A DNA stretch of 64,000 nucleotides from Hordeum vulgare subsp. vulgare (lineage: Eukaryota > Streptophyta > Magnoliopsida > Poales > Poaceae): contig NC_058523.1 in assembly GCF_904849725.1 (NCBI RefSeq), positions 165,522,689 to 165,586,688 on the forward strand, given 5' to 3'. Below, one piece after another: positions 47,526 through 59,985 of the stretch. Position 1 is the first letter of the stretch. Each line of letters starts with the position of its first letter. Position numbers and translations under genes: made by a program. The notes under the pieces were generated by a model. It saw only the letters and a list, made by a program, of their open reading frames with translations, made no database searches and was not told the origin of the DNA.

Positions 47526-49088
47526 TGATACTTCTCCAACGTATCTACAATTTTTGATTGTTCCATGCTATCATATTATCATTCTAGGATACTATTTAAG
47601 AATTTACTTGGTGATTTATATTATTTTTGAGTACTAACCTATTAACCTAGTGCCAAGTGCCACTTGTTGTTTTCTGCATGTTTCTGGATTTTCACGCATA
47701 CTGTACCAAACGAAGTCCAAATACCCTGAAACTTTTTGATGATTTTTTCTGGATAAAATATGGACCTGGAAGCTTCAGTGGAAACGGAAGGGCACATGGG
47801 GTGCGCCCAAGCCAAGAGGGGGCACCCAGGGGGTGGTCACGCCCTAATGGCTTGGGGTCACCTCCCAGCCCTCTAGCTCTCCTTCTGTGGCTTATAAATT
47901 CTCTAATATCCCCAAAACCTTAGAGATCCTCCCGATACACTTTTTGCACCGCTTCAAGTCTCTGTTCTACCGTTTGCCCATCTGGAGCTCTGATCCGGTG
48001 CCCTACCGGAGGGGGTCAATGACGGAGGGCCTCTACAACAACCGTGTCGTTCCCATGGTGATGTGTGAGTAGTTCACCACAGACCTACGGTGTGTAGTTA
48101 GTACCTAGATGGCTATCTCTCTCTATGTTTTTGTTGCCATGATCACTGCAATTTCTATGGTGCTCTATCTTATGTAATCACTCTTGTGCGGTGCATTTGT
48201 TGGGATATGATGAATTGTGGGTTCATGTTCAGATTATTCATGATATTATATTGAGTTCCTTCCTGGTCTTTCATATATATCCATGATTATGGTAGCTTCA
48301 AAATTCTCTCCAATCTATTGATTAGGTTTGCCCAACTAGATTGATTTACCTTTAGTGGGAGAGCTGCGTTGTTGTGGGTTCAATCTTGCGTTGCTCAATC
48401 CTAGTGACAGAAAGGGACATCTCACAAATGATATTGCTGCCACTAAGGGTAAAATGATGGGGTTCATTAATATTAGTTGGATTTACTTTGTCTACATTAT
48501 GTCATCATCCTCCAAGCATTACTCCTTTTTTACTTAATACTCTAGATGCATGTTGGGTAGCGGTTGATGGGTGGAGTAATAGTAGATGCAGGAAGGAGTC
48601 GGTCTACTTGCTGACGGAAGTGATGCCTATATATAATAATCATTGCCATGAATAAATATTGTACAACTATGCACTTTTTTATCAATTGCCCACCAATAAT
48701 TTTTTTACCCACCTTATGCTTTCTATGAGAGAGAAGCCTCTAGGGAGAACTATGCCCCCGGGTCTATTCACAAATATAATTAGAAAAAACTCAAAATACC
48801 TTGCTGCCACTATTTACTTTTTTATTTATTTTTATTTTTTATTTATCAAACTATCCATCTACATGACTTATTTCTTGCAAGTAACAAGTTCAAGCGGATT
48901 GACAACCCTTTTGCCCGTGTTGGGTGCAAGTGTGTGCTCTTTTATGTGTATGCACTGAAGACGGGAAATTGCGTGGTTCTCCTATTAGTTCAATAACCTT
49001 GGTTCTCACTAAGGGAAAAACTTACCTTTACTATGTTGCATCAACCACTCCTCTTTGGGGGAAAATCCAACGCATATCACAAGTATCA
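47526..49088 (+). repeat. R6 5' LTR (1,563 bp)
   Basis: Starts TGATACTTCTCCAACG, ends CACAAGTATCA. Same family as solo LTR S2. Confidence 0.8.
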
Positions 49089-49261
49089 GGAAGGATGTCT
49101 CGTGCCATTGCCGGGGAGTATCACCAATTTCCTATCTAGTACCTTCTCACAAATTATCATTCACTTGTTCTACTTTATATTTTATGTTATATTTTTCTTG
49201 CTATAAAAATAAAAAACACAAAGATATTTATCTTTTCTAGTTTACTTGTTTGCTTGTTGCT

Positions 49262-49827
49262 ATGGCTAGTTTTCCTCCGGACATGCCTCTTCCTCCTTAC
49301 TTGGGAGAAGGTTCGAAAGTTATAGATTTTAGATACTTTGGTGATGAATCTTTAAAGGAAGCTTGTGCTAGATTATTAGAAATACAAATGGCAGCTAATC
49401 CCAATAGTCATATTAAACTACTTCTTCATTGTTTTATGTTGTGTTACCTCTATTTCATAGACATGTTTTGGGTTCTATGTTTGAAAAAGAATTTCTTGGA
49501 AATAATTCTTTCGACACTTATGAAAAAATGAAAAGTGCTTTTGGACAATAAAAGATAGAAACCGTTGAACCTGCCATATTGGTTAGCTATTGTCAAACTG
49601 AGCTAATAAAAGAAACTAAGGACACTATCAAAGCCAACCTTAGAGGTTTATTCAACATCTCTACGAAAATCAATGGAAACATAGTGCTACAAAATAGTAG
49701 ATTTCATACTTTAGAACAAAAGGCTGATGATCTTAGTGTTTTGAAAGATGAAATGAAAATTATCAACGACAATTTGGAACAATTTGTTCATGTTAGTAAT
49801 GATAGAAAATACAACATAATTATGTAG
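49262..49827 (+). pseudogene. R6 gag-like protein, one frameshift and one stop
   Basis: MASFPPDMPLPPYLGEGSKV at 49262 after the primer site. The frame shifts near 49430-49450 to HRHVLGSMFEKEFLGNNSFD, TYEKMKSAFGQ, meets a TAA at about 49549, then reads KIETVEPAILVSYCQTELIK to NDRKYNIIM and a stop at 49827. About 190 codons with a helical, charged C-terminal half. No zinc knuckle or protease motif. The position suggests gag. Not related by eye to the R1/R3/R5 ORF. Confidence 0.5.
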
Positions 49828-50031
49828 GGAAATAACCCCTTGTTGCTAAAGGTGACACCACTTGAAACTATGCATTATGCCTAGCTAGGGATGTAAAATG
49901 ACAACGCTTGTTAGGATGGAAACGAATAGGTATCTTATTTTTCTTGTTCTACTTTATATTTGTTTTAGTTAACATGATTATTTCTATTGTAATTATTGTT
50001 TTTTTATGTGTAAACTAGTGTTTGTGCAAAG
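49828..50031 (+). other. R6 internal non-coding DNA up to the R7 insertion
   Basis: AT-rich, no ORF; ends in the target site caaag (50027-50031). Confidence 0.6.
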
Positions 50032-51605
50032 TGATACATGTCTAACGTAACGATAGTTTATGAAGTATCCATGCCATATTCACCTATGTTTACAATACTT
50101 TTATATAGCTTTGATGCACTTTTATGATTTAGTTAGAACTAATCGATATTTATGTTGTTTTCAGCAGAATGACTGTGGTGTCATTTTTTGTGGAGAAAAT
50201 GGAAGTTTTTGGAATCGCCTAAAACTTTTTGGTGATTTTTTGTGGAAAATAAGAGTACCATTAGAGTGAAGAACCACCGGAGGGTGGCTCCCTGTTGGGC
50301 ACAAGCCAACAGGGCGCGCCCACGGGAGTCAAATGGCCCTATTAACTTGTGGGCCCCTCATAACTCTCTTTTGCGTGATTCCAACGCCAAAAAATCCTAT
50401 AAATGGAGATACCTCAGAAATTTGAAGAGACTCTCCGCCTTGGTGCTAAACTCTAAGTATCAATGAAAAACCAATCTGGAGAGAAAATTGGAGAGTAACA
50501 CACACACACACGCACGCGCGCGCGCCCACACACACACACACACATATAGAGAGAGAGAGATCCAATATCGAAGGGCTCTCGCCCCTCCGGGGGGCATGGA
50601 GGACAAGAACGAGAGGGCTGAACCTCTCCTTATCAAGGAAGAGTCCATGGAGAAGGAAGCCTAAGGGGTAACACTCTCTTCCCCTCTCTCTCGATGGCGT
50701 CGGATTACCACCGAGGGAACCATCACCGCGGTGATCGTCTTCATCAACATTATCATCTCCATCACCTTCCCTAATCTATCTATGGCGGTCCACTCTCCCC
50801 CACACCGCCGTAATCCCATACTTGAACATGGTGTTTCATGCCACATATTATTAATCAATGATGTGTTGCCATCCTAAGATGTTTGAGTAGATTTATGTTG
50901 TCATTTGGGCTGATTGATGATCTTGTTTCATTTGAGTGTATGTTTTATTTTGGTGATGTCCTATGGTGCCCTTGAAACCACACACACACATGGCGTAATT
51001 CTTGTTGTTGGGTGTTGCAATAAGATCATGATTCGCTTATAGTGGGTGGCTAAAGTGACAGAAGCTTACACCCGAGTAAGGGGATTGTTGCGTATGGGAG
51101 TAAATGGGAGTTGATGTTTAATGCTATGGTTGGGTTTACCTTAATGATTTCTAGTAGTTAAAAATTCTTGCTAGAGGTCAATACATAACTTCATATGATC
51201 CAAGTACGGAAAGTATGTTAGCTCTTGCCTCTCCCTCATATAAAATTGCAAGAACGATTACTAATCTTCTTATCAATTTCTTAGGACAATTTCACACACC
51301 ATAACATCATTATTCCACACTCGCTATCTGTAATATAATTTAATATATTCTAACTTCATTTAGGCAGCAACTATTTTCATATTTTTGTTGTCCAATACCA
51401 TGCTAAGCTATCCTCTTTATACCCACAACACAATTTTATTTCTCATTACTAGATAGAAGCAAGCGTTTGGTGTACGTAGAGTCATACCGGTGGTAGGTAG
51501 GAGTTGAGATAATTACCTTTAGCTCCTTGTGGGTTCGCTACTCCATACTTATCACTTCCATCTTTGGAAATTGCCACGGTGATTCCTTGCACTTGGGGAT
51601 TATCA
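50032..51605 (+). repeat. R7 5' LTR (1,574 bp) with (CA)n/(CG)n tract
   Basis: Ends GGGGATTATCA. Contains a mixed CA/CG/GA microsatellite at about 50498-50560 that the 3' LTR lacks. Confidence 0.88.
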
Positions 51606-51786
51606 AGCTCTTTTCTGGCGCTGTTGCGGGGGAGCAATAGCGTGGGTTAATATTTTTGTGTATGCTTGTTTGCTTTTATCACTAAGTAGATATTGTTTTT
51701 ATTTTGTTTATGTTTTCTTGTTTCATTTCTTTAGTTGTGTGTGAAACAAACAAAAAATAATAAAAATTAAAAACACAAAAATTTAC

Positions 51787-51903
51787 ATGCCTCTTAAAAG
51801 AGAAGCGATTGGAAAGTTATGCATTGAAGAAGTGAGGGTCAACCTTGAGCACTTGTGTTCATGCGCATGGAAACAATGTAGAATTTTTCATGGAAGTTTC
51901 AAA
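51787..51903 (+). CDS. Short conserved ORF of R7
   Basis: MPLKREAIGKLCIEEVRVNL EHLCS and on, about 39 codons, just after the primer site. Matches the R4 ORF at 31690-31878. Slightly degraded in the CAWKQCR part. Possibly a relic of gag. Confidence 0.3.
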
Positions 51904-54290
51904 TTAAAATAATTATGCCCTTGTATATACCAATTTACCATAAAAAATAATGTGCTTGTCATAATATTCATGATGCTATTTTGCATGTTTAATCCAGTCT
52001 TCTTATGTGAGCATCATTGAAATCATCATGCCTAGCTAAAAGCCTTCAAGGAAAAGCGCTTGTTGGGAGACAACACAACACTTATACTTTATGTTTTGTG
52101 TGTCCATATAATTAAGCTACTATTGTAATCATGTTTTATCTCTTTTATTTCAAAATGCGCCAAGTAAAGACTTTGGGATGATTTGGATAATAGTAGATTT
52201 GATCCTATGCAAAAATAGAAACTTTTGTGTCTAGTGTAGAATTTCTATGATTTCACTGGAACACCTTTTTGTTATGAAGTTTTTACACAGTATTGGCAGA
52301 CAAATTCCCCTGATTTTCCTAATTCTTCAGAATTTTTAAAGTTATATAAGTATGGTGTTTGTGCTGATCATTACAGATTGTTCTGTTTTAGACAGATTCT
52401 GTTTTTGCTTGCATAGTTTGCTTGTTTTGATGATGCTATGGATTATATCGGGGGGGGGGGGTAAGACATGGAGAAGTTGGATTATATTGGTAGATATAAA
52501 TTGTGAAAATGATAGTATACAATACTTAATGGTGAAAATTATTATACAACTTGTATTGGCAATACATGAAGTGTTAATTTATTCTTTTTTTACTAACCTA
52601 TCTCACGAGTTCTTTAACAGTTTTGTGTCGATGAAGTTTTTGAGACTTAGGTGAAACCCGGATATGAGAGGATTGAACGGTTTACATCTCAAGATTGTGG
52701 ATGCCCAAGGCTCCACATGTAAATACTACAAGAAGTATCAAGCATCGTCTAATCTTGGGGATGCTACGCATCCCACCTCTCTTCGTCAACAACTATAAGT
52801 TAGCAAATGTTGATCCTAAGTTTTAATTTGTTCACATGCGCTATTACTAAAACATATTTTGTGTTTATTATTCCATTTTATTTTATGTACCACACTGGCA
52901 AGACATATCACTTGGTTGATTTATATAATTCTTCATGTGCTTCCCTTAAATATTTTGAGTATAGCTTTATAAAATGCTTCGTGTGCTTTACTTATTTCGT
53001 AAGACAAAATGTTGAATGAATTAAATTTCATAAAACGAGAAACTATATATTCTTCATACGCTTGTCACGTGGGGAGTAGTGAGTTCACATACAAAGAGTA
53101 TAAGCAAAAAATGTATTGGAGGTTAGCAAACATAGCATTGGTCACTTGAACAATTCATGAAAGAATATTGACGGAAGATTTCACATATAAATATATTGTC
53201 TTGTACATATTCTATGATTATGAGCCCCCATTAATTATTTTCAAGCATGATCAAGTAGTTGACGTTGGACAAGGAAGACAGTGGAATGGTTATGTTTTAT
53301 AATATTCACCCAGAAGTTATATTGTCATGGATCCTCGAACATGTGGTGCTTGATTTAGATCCTTTGCTAGCACAAAATTCCAAACTAAGTAGAGATACTA
53401 CTTGTGCATCCATAACCATTAAACCAGTTTCTTGCCATGAGAGTCCACCATACCTACCTATGGATTGAATAAGATCCTTCAAGTAATTTGTCATCGGTGC
53501 ACAATGCAATAAAAATTGCTCCTAAATATGTATGATATTTTATTGTAAGGGAAAATAAGCTTTGTACGATATTTTGATGGAAAAACAATAATAAGATTTT
53601 TACAAGGGGCAATTTAAAGTGACATTACTATTCATTAAGAGATATCACGTACAAAAATAAAAAGCGCATGACACCATGTGCTTCCCTCTCCAAAGGGCCT
53701 ATCTTTTACTTTTATTTGTTTCTACATTTGCTTTTATGCAAGATCAATAATGTCGATGCCTATTCCAATCTATTAATTCTCTAGTTGGCAAGCATCATGT
53801 GGTGGGGAAAGATTCACACACATATATCTAGTAGGATATAAGTGATCATGATTCATTATTGTTGACATTATCCCTCAGATAAATAAGTTGGGAGGAGGAA
53901 CGTTAAGCCCATATCTTCCTATGTGTTTGATTGAATCTGCTTGTTCTAAAAATATGACTTGAGTGTGAGCAATCATAGAAGAGTAAATGATAGTTCAATA
54001 TGTAGGAATTTGCTAAATCAAAGCTCTTACATAGACCCTTCCTAAAAATAAGATGAATTGTAATTGTTTCATGACTAAAAACATAGTTTGCTAGTTTTCA
54101 AGAAAGTTTATGGTCTATACTTTAATTGATTCTTACTTGATCATGAGAAGTTCTATGAGAAAAGAGTTCTTGTTTTATGATTCTAGAAAAAGTGATTGGA
54201 AGTAACATTAATCAAACTTCTATACTATGCTAGCATTCACACTTCATGAATTATTTCTTTTTCAAGTTACCTCTCGAGGACGAGCATGAA
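51904..54290 (+). other. R7 internal region without a recognised gene
   Basis: AT-rich. Contains a G-run at 52450-52460 and CTTGGGGATGCTACGCATCC near 52757-52776. No ORF with known domains. Confidence 0.55.
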
Positions 54291-54306
54291 TTAAGCTTGG
54301 GGATGT

Positions 54307-55800
54307 TGATACGTCTCCAACGTATCATTAATTTATGAAGTATGCATGCCATATTCACTTATGTTTACAATACTTTTATATGCCTTTGATGCACTTCTTA
54401 TGATTTAATTATAAATTTCCCAGACTGACGTTGTTTTTAGCAGAACTATCATGGTGCCATTTTTTGTGCAAATATCAAAGTTCTCAGAATCGCCCGAAAC
54501 TTTTTTATGTTTTTTCTGGAAGATATGAGCAACTTTGGAGCAAAGAATCATCAGAGGGGCTCCCTGTTGGCCATAAGCCAACAGGGCACACTAAGGGGGG
54601 GTCAAAGGGCAATGTTAGCTTGTGGTACCCTTATAAATAGAGAAACCCTCGGAAATTAGGAGAGACTCTCCGCCTCGCTGCCGCAACTCTCTATATTGAT
54701 GAAAAACCAATCTAGAGAGAAAACAGTAGCAAAAACAGGAGAGAAAGAGAAAGAGATCCAATCTCGAAGGGGCTCTCGCCCCTCTGGGAGCCATGGAGGC
54801 CTAGGAACAGAGGGGAGAACCTATACCCATATAGGTAGATGCCATGGAGGAGGAAGCCTAAGGGGAGAGACACTCCCCCTCTCACTTAGTGTTGTCGGAG
54901 TGTCGTTTGCGGAACTATCGCCGCGATGATCATCTTCATCAACATTGTTGTCTTCATCACCTTCCTCATCTCATTTCAGTGGTCCACTCTCCCGCACCCC
55001 GCTATAATCTCCTACTTGAACATGGTGTTTCATGCCACATATTATTAATCAATGACGTGTTGCCATCCTATGATGTTTGAGTAGACTTATGTTGTCCTTT
55101 GGGTTGATTGATGATCTACATTGGCTTGAATGTTTTATTTTGGTGCTATCCTATGGTTCCCTCCCTGCCGTGCACACATGAGGGATTCTCGTTGTATGGT
55201 GTTGCAATATGCCCATGATTCGCTTATAGTGGGTGGCTAGAGTTACAGAAGCTTACACCCGAGTAACGGGACTGTTGCATATGAGAGTAAAGGGGACTTG
55301 ATGATTATTGCTATGGCTGGCTTTACTTTAATGATTTATAGTACTTGTGGATGCTTTCTAGAGGTCCAATCATAAGTTAATATGATCCAAGTATGGAAAG
55401 CATGTTAGCTCAAGCCTCCCCCATATATAAAATTGCAAGAATGATTACCAATCTTGTTATCAGTTGCTTATGACAATTCCACGCACCATACCATCATTAT
55501 TCCACACTCGTTGTTTGTAATATATTGTAATATATTCTAACTTTGTTTAGGCAGTGACTATTTTGATATTTTTGTTCTCCAATATCGTGCTAATCTATCC
55601 TCTTTGTACCCACAACGCAGTTTTATTTCTCATTACTAGATAGAAGCAAACACTCGGTGTAGGTAGAGTCATATCGGTGATACATAGGACTTGATAGAAT
55701 ATTGATCTTACCTTTAGCTCCTTGTAGGTCAAACACTCCATAGTTATAACTTCCGTTTGTGGGATGTCCTACAGTTGTTCCTTGCACTTGGGGATTATCA
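54307..55800 (+). repeat. R7 3' LTR (1,494 bp)
   Basis: Starts TGATACGTCTCCAACG, ends CTTGGGGATTATCA. Confidence 0.88.
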
Positions 55801-56590
55801 CAAAGTAAAACTTTGGGATTATATGAATGATAAGTAGAGTTGATGCTATGAAAAAAGCATAAAACTTTACGTCCATTGTAGAATTTCCCTGATTTTATTG
55901 GAACGTATTTTGACCTTAATGTTTTACACAATATTGGTATACAAAGTCCTCATATTTTCCTACTATTTCAGAATTTTTGGAGTTACACAAGTATGGTGTC
56001 TGTGCTGATCACTACTTGTTGTTGTGTTTTAGACATATTATGCTTTTTTGCTTGCATATTTGTTGTTTCGATGATGCTATGGATTATATCGGGAGGTATA
56101 AGTCATTGAGAAGTTATAATACCATAAATTATGCAATAATAAAATATGAATCAGTTTATAACAATACCTAATGTTTATGGTTCGCCTATCATACTAATGG
56201 ACCTCACGAGTTTTCTATTGAGTTTTGTATGCTGAAGTTTTCAAGTTTTGGCAATTATCACAATGGATGAAGGAATCAAGAGTGACAAAGATCCTAAGCT
56301 TGGGGATTCCCAAGGCCCCAAGTCAAATTCTAGGAAGACTCAAGCGTCTAAGCTTGGGGGGATGCCTCGAAAGGCATCCCCTCTTTCGTCTCAATCCATC
56401 GGTATGTCACTTAGATCCACATTTTTTTATCACATGATATGTGTGTTGCTTGGAGCTTCGTGTGCTTTAGTTTTTTTGTTTTAGTTTTCCACAATCATTG
56501 TTTTACGGAAATACCCACTTGAGAGATACACATGTTCAGCATGATTTGTTAGAATACTCTATGTGCTTCACTTATATCTTTTGAGGTAAC

Positions 56591-57602
56591 TATGGTGCAA
56601 CAACGTGCTATACAAATGTATTTTAACCCTTTCTGTAGTGTAGTTCTAAATCACGCCTTGCGTGTGTGGGCGATAGGGCGGTCCATCCCACACGACATGG
56701 AAGAATCTTTGATGATGGTGACCTATCAACGCAAACGTTTCGCAAAACTAAGTGTATAGGATATCCGCACCTATCAGAAATGAGAGTTATCGAACAACCA
56801 TTTGATATATGTCATATTTCCCATACGGCCCATCTTTGCTACTTCTGTGGGATTGCATTACCATTAAACGCACTACTATGTAGTGCACCATTTATGATGT
56901 GTGTTGCATCACGGATAGTTCATAACTATAACCCATGTATGATAAGGATATAAGAGTCCATACGTTTATCCTTATAAAATCGTATGCGAGGGCTGAATCC
57001 ATCCCACATGTAGCGCTTTTGATAAACATTTGTCATTTATAAAATGTCCCAAACGTATCATCCATACTTCCCAGAGGTGTCATATAGACTACCTGTGTCG
57101 GGTGAAGGCCGATAGCACGCATTCTTATTTTACCAACGTTTACGATGGGCACGACATCAGAAATAGTTCATGATAGAGAATTGTGTGTGATAAGGAGGCT
57201 ATCACAAAGACTTGATGCTAAGTAACTGTGTGCACTCGTGTTGTTAATCTCACATGTTATTTCTCGGCTGACCATGTGCACATCAAAGATTCATTGCACA
57301 CGTCGCGAGTGAAGAAATGTGTGTGATCTTGAAGTTGATCATAGTCGTTTTTCTTTCTCTAACCGTGTGCATTGTAATGGCTTGCACAACATAATTAACC
57401 CCTAATTTAATACATGTGTTCATAATTCACATAATCTAAACTTGAAAGTAGGAAATCATGTACTTCATATCGAATCATGTTGAAGAACAAATGCATGATT
57501 CGATTCACATGTACATATACTCAAGAAGTACATAGGCAACAAGTCACAAAAAGAAGGAAACCCATAGGAGGGACAAATAATGAATGATGCAACACAGTTG
57601 TA
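56591..57602. other. Unassigned DNA
   Basis: About 1 kb with several GTGTGTGAT and CACACG words, but no ORF, LTR end or paired terminal repeat that I could establish. Possibly a decayed DNA transposon. Confidence 0.35.
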
Positions 57603-58138
57603 TTAAAGATGGTAAAGAGAGAAACAGAAGACATTCTGGTTGGTGGAGAAGGTGAAGCAGAATGCCCATATTGTGCCCTCCTCCATGCCGAACGCACGAA
57701 AGACTCCAGGCCAGCCCCTAGTGATGGCCGTCCGCCCATCCTTCACTGTCTTCATTACAACTTCTCGATACTCATTGCAGTCTCGGTGATATATTTTAAC
57801 CTTCATTACATGTCCACCAATCATGTACTTTGCGTAATCTTGATTAAACAACTTTGGGAACCACTTCAAAATAAAAAGATTCAAATATTGTGTGTGACAA
57901 CACATTATGGGAAGTTCTAATAGAAGGCTACGGAGTTAGTAATTACCATCCTAGAGCTCACACTTGTGTTAGATTGAGCGTAAACAAATAGTCTAATTTG
58001 CATTGTTTGTCTCTTTTCCCTAAAAATCCTTATCAGTTTCCTCACATGATGTCGGTTCATGAATATTTCATTGCCACACATGCAAAAAGGGTTCAGACAT
58101 GAATCTTTACCAACGACATATGTACCTACAAGCAACAA
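57603..58138 (-). pseudogene. Possible B3-like DNA-binding domain fragment (two segments)
   Basis: 57603-57905 reads ILKWFPKLFNQDYAKYMIGG, then VMKVKIYHRDCNEYREVV, DGRTAITRGWPGVFRAFGME and EGTIWAFCFTFS. The order (hydrophobic start, ITRGW core, G-x-I-x-x-F end) resembles plant B3 domains, which bind DNA. A second segment, 57917-58138, reads FMNRHHVRKLIRIFREKRQT MQIRLFVYAQ in another frame and may be an upstream exon. No complete gene, start or promoter was identified. The fragment could be a captured or dead gene copy. The B3 call rests on motif memory only. Confidence 0.35.
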
Positions 58139-58186
58139 GCCAATATTAGAAGCTAAAATGCAGTTGCAGAATGGTGTAATATATTA

Positions 58187-58605
58187 CTCCATCAGTTCCA
58201 CAATTTGTTGCGTATAAACATTTTTGAGAAGTCAACCTTTACTAACTTTAAACAAGTTTTTATAGAAAAAAATATACATCTAGAATTCAATTTCCATTTC
58301 TAGATACATCACAAAATTTACTTTCATATTATACACATTTCAGTGTGGTATATATAAATACTATTATCAATAAATTTGTTCACAATTTCCAAAGTTTGAC
58401 TATTCAAAAAATCAACCCTCTTCGTTCCTAAATATAAGTCTTTTTAGAAATTCCAAAAGAGGACTACATACGAAGCATACTGAGTGAATGTACACTCTAA
58501 AATATGTCTATATACATCCGTGTGTAGTCTAATAGTGGAATATCTTAAAAGGAATATATTTAGGAACAGGGGGAGTATATGCACTACGTTATGGAACAGA
58601 TGGAG
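58187..58605. mobile_element. Stowaway-like MITE interrupted by another MITE
   Basis: Outer element ends CTCCATCAGTTCCACAA and ATGGAACAGATGGAG, with TA at 58185-58186 and 58606-58607. The inner element (about 58416-58575) ends CCCTCTTCGTTCCTAAATAT and ATTTAGGAACAGGGGGAG. Confidence 0.75.
58416..58575. mobile_element. Inner Stowaway-like MITE (about 160 bp)
   Basis: Nearly the same family as 35457-35614 (shares ATATGTCTATATACATC). TA follows at 58576-58577; the left TA is mutated to AA. Confidence 0.8.
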
Positions 58606-58748
58606 TATTTGCAGAAGGATGAAAAGAAATTCTTGGTGGAAAACGTCAGCCACTCCCATTGCTGTCTTGTGCAAGTACATGGAAAGTCATGATAAGTACA
58701 ATAGGCTTAACATCAACCAAATATACAAGGTATCTGTTTGAAATAAAC

Positions 58749-59250
58749 AAGACATATATGCTCACTATAACAACCAAATATAGCCATTGGGAACTGGACA
58801 AATTCTCGATTCAATCAACCTAACAACCAGATGTAGAAAAGACATGCATCTGATTGAAAACAAGACAAATATTCACTGTAATCAACCTAACAACCAGATA
58901 TAGAAAATCAAGGCGTCTGCTTCAAAACTAGACAAATGCTCACTTCAACCAACCTGACAACCAAATTTAGAGAAACAATGCATAAATGTTTGACACGGGA
59001 GTTAAGGGCACTCGTTAACAAAACTAGGCATAACATGTGGTATTGATGAAATTGATATGTACATTTCATACTTGCACATAATGAACATCACACTGTGAAT
59101 AATTGCAAGAGGCAAGGCATATATGCTCAGTGTAACAACCAAATATATCCATTGAAAACTGGACAAATACTCAATGCAAACAACCTAACAACCATATACA
59201 AAAAAGCAAGGCATCTGCTTGAAAACTGGACAAATGCTCAATTAAACAGT
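58749..59250. repeat. Degenerate tandem repeat, 53/67-bp units in two blocks
   Basis: The landmark CAACCA[AG]ATATAG recurs at 58771, 58824, 58891 and 58958, and again at 59136 and 59189. Spacing is 53, 67, 67 in block one and 53 in block two, with the second block offset by 365 bp. Confidence 0.7.
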
Positions 59251-59335
59251 ACATTATTATTGTATGGCAAAAGCTACTACAACAATGGGTACAAGAGGGC
59301 TAGATAGAAAAAGTATGATTTTCTCACAGGATGTT

Positions 59336-59900
59336 GCCTCACTTGTCATGCGTGGGCTCCTTCCACTTGGAATTTGTGGTGCCCAGGGTGCGCTTATTAA
59401 TGTCGTGGATGAGATGTTTCTCATTGTAATAGCCATAGTGTGTGCCCTTCTCTTGGTCGATGATATCTGACTTTGGAGCTAAGGATCCCAAGCCACTGCC
59501 ATAGAATGTTACTTTCAAAAATGACAAAAGGGGATCGACGCATAAAGGATTGCAAATCCATGACCGCGAGGCAAAGGAGATCAGCGGCGGGGCTTTGAAG
59601 AGACTGACCACGGTTGAACCAGAGACGTTGCCAGTGGATCACTTAACTTGTGGCATGGCCCAAGTGAAGCCGTCGATGTTGACGAGCTTCATGTCGTAGC
59701 CGTCTCTCTTGGGATACACAAATACATGAGCCCGCAGACTTGAAGCCTTCGGCATGGTAACACAGTCAACGTCCTCACCGGCTTTCATGGTGAGGTGTCC
59801 TCCGAGATCGAATAGTCGGCACGAACAATGCCCACCTCATCAGGGTACGGCAGAGAGGCCATGATAGACCTCTTTTTGCTTGCATGCTCCTCGAGATCCA
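59336..59900 (-). pseudogene. Unrecognised gene-like fragment
   Basis: Reads MDLEEHASKKRSIMASLPYP from 59900, then in a shifted frame MKAGEDVDCVTMPKASSLRA, HVFVYPKRDGYDMKLVNIDG and FTWAMPQVK with a stop near 59640. It continues as LFKAPPLISFASRSWICNPL and KVTFYGSGLGSLAPKSDIID to about 59339. Codon-like, GC-richer composition than the surroundings suggests real ancestral coding. No family recognised. One frameshift and one stop, so probably dead. Confidence 0.3.
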
Positions 59901-59985
59901 TGGGATATGTGGTCGGCCTAATTAGGTTGCGACTCTCTGGAGTACGGGATGGGGATCTGGGGGAAAGGGACAAAGACGGCCTCAT

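Larger units (their letters stand above)
50032..55800 (+). mobile_element. R7: complete non-autonomous LTR retrotransposon (5,769 bp)
   Basis: Target duplication CAAAG at 50027-50031 and 55801-55805. LTRs 50032-51605 and 54307-55800. Primer-site region CTGGCGCTGTTGCGGGGG at 51615-51632. Polypurine tract TTAAGCTTGGGGATGT at 54291-54306. Internal region 51606-54306 has no pol gene. Related to R4. Confidence 0.92.
47526..56590 (+). mobile_element. R6: LTR retrotransposon, 5' LTR and internal region, 3' LTR lost
   Basis: 5' LTR 47526-49088. Primer-site-like TGCCATTGCCGGGGAG at 49103-49118. Gag-like ORF 49262-49827. Interrupted by R7, after which internal sequence resumes at 55806: the join GCAAAGTAAAACTTTGGG parallels GCCAAGTAAAGACTTTGGG of R7 near 52160. 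It includes hairpin 56358-56381 and fades near 56590-56630. Left flank ggagg (47521-47525) would be its target duplication; the partner is lost. Confidence 0.72.

Noticed and set aside
52352..52654. 100-codon frame in R7 rich in hydrophobic residues
   Set aside because: Crosses a G-homopolymer, has no match in the equivalent part of R4 and looks accidental.
56620..56650. CACTA right end (TTTCTGTAGTG at about 56630-56640)
   Set aside because: No matching left end or subterminal repeats to the left; the sequence there is R6 internal.
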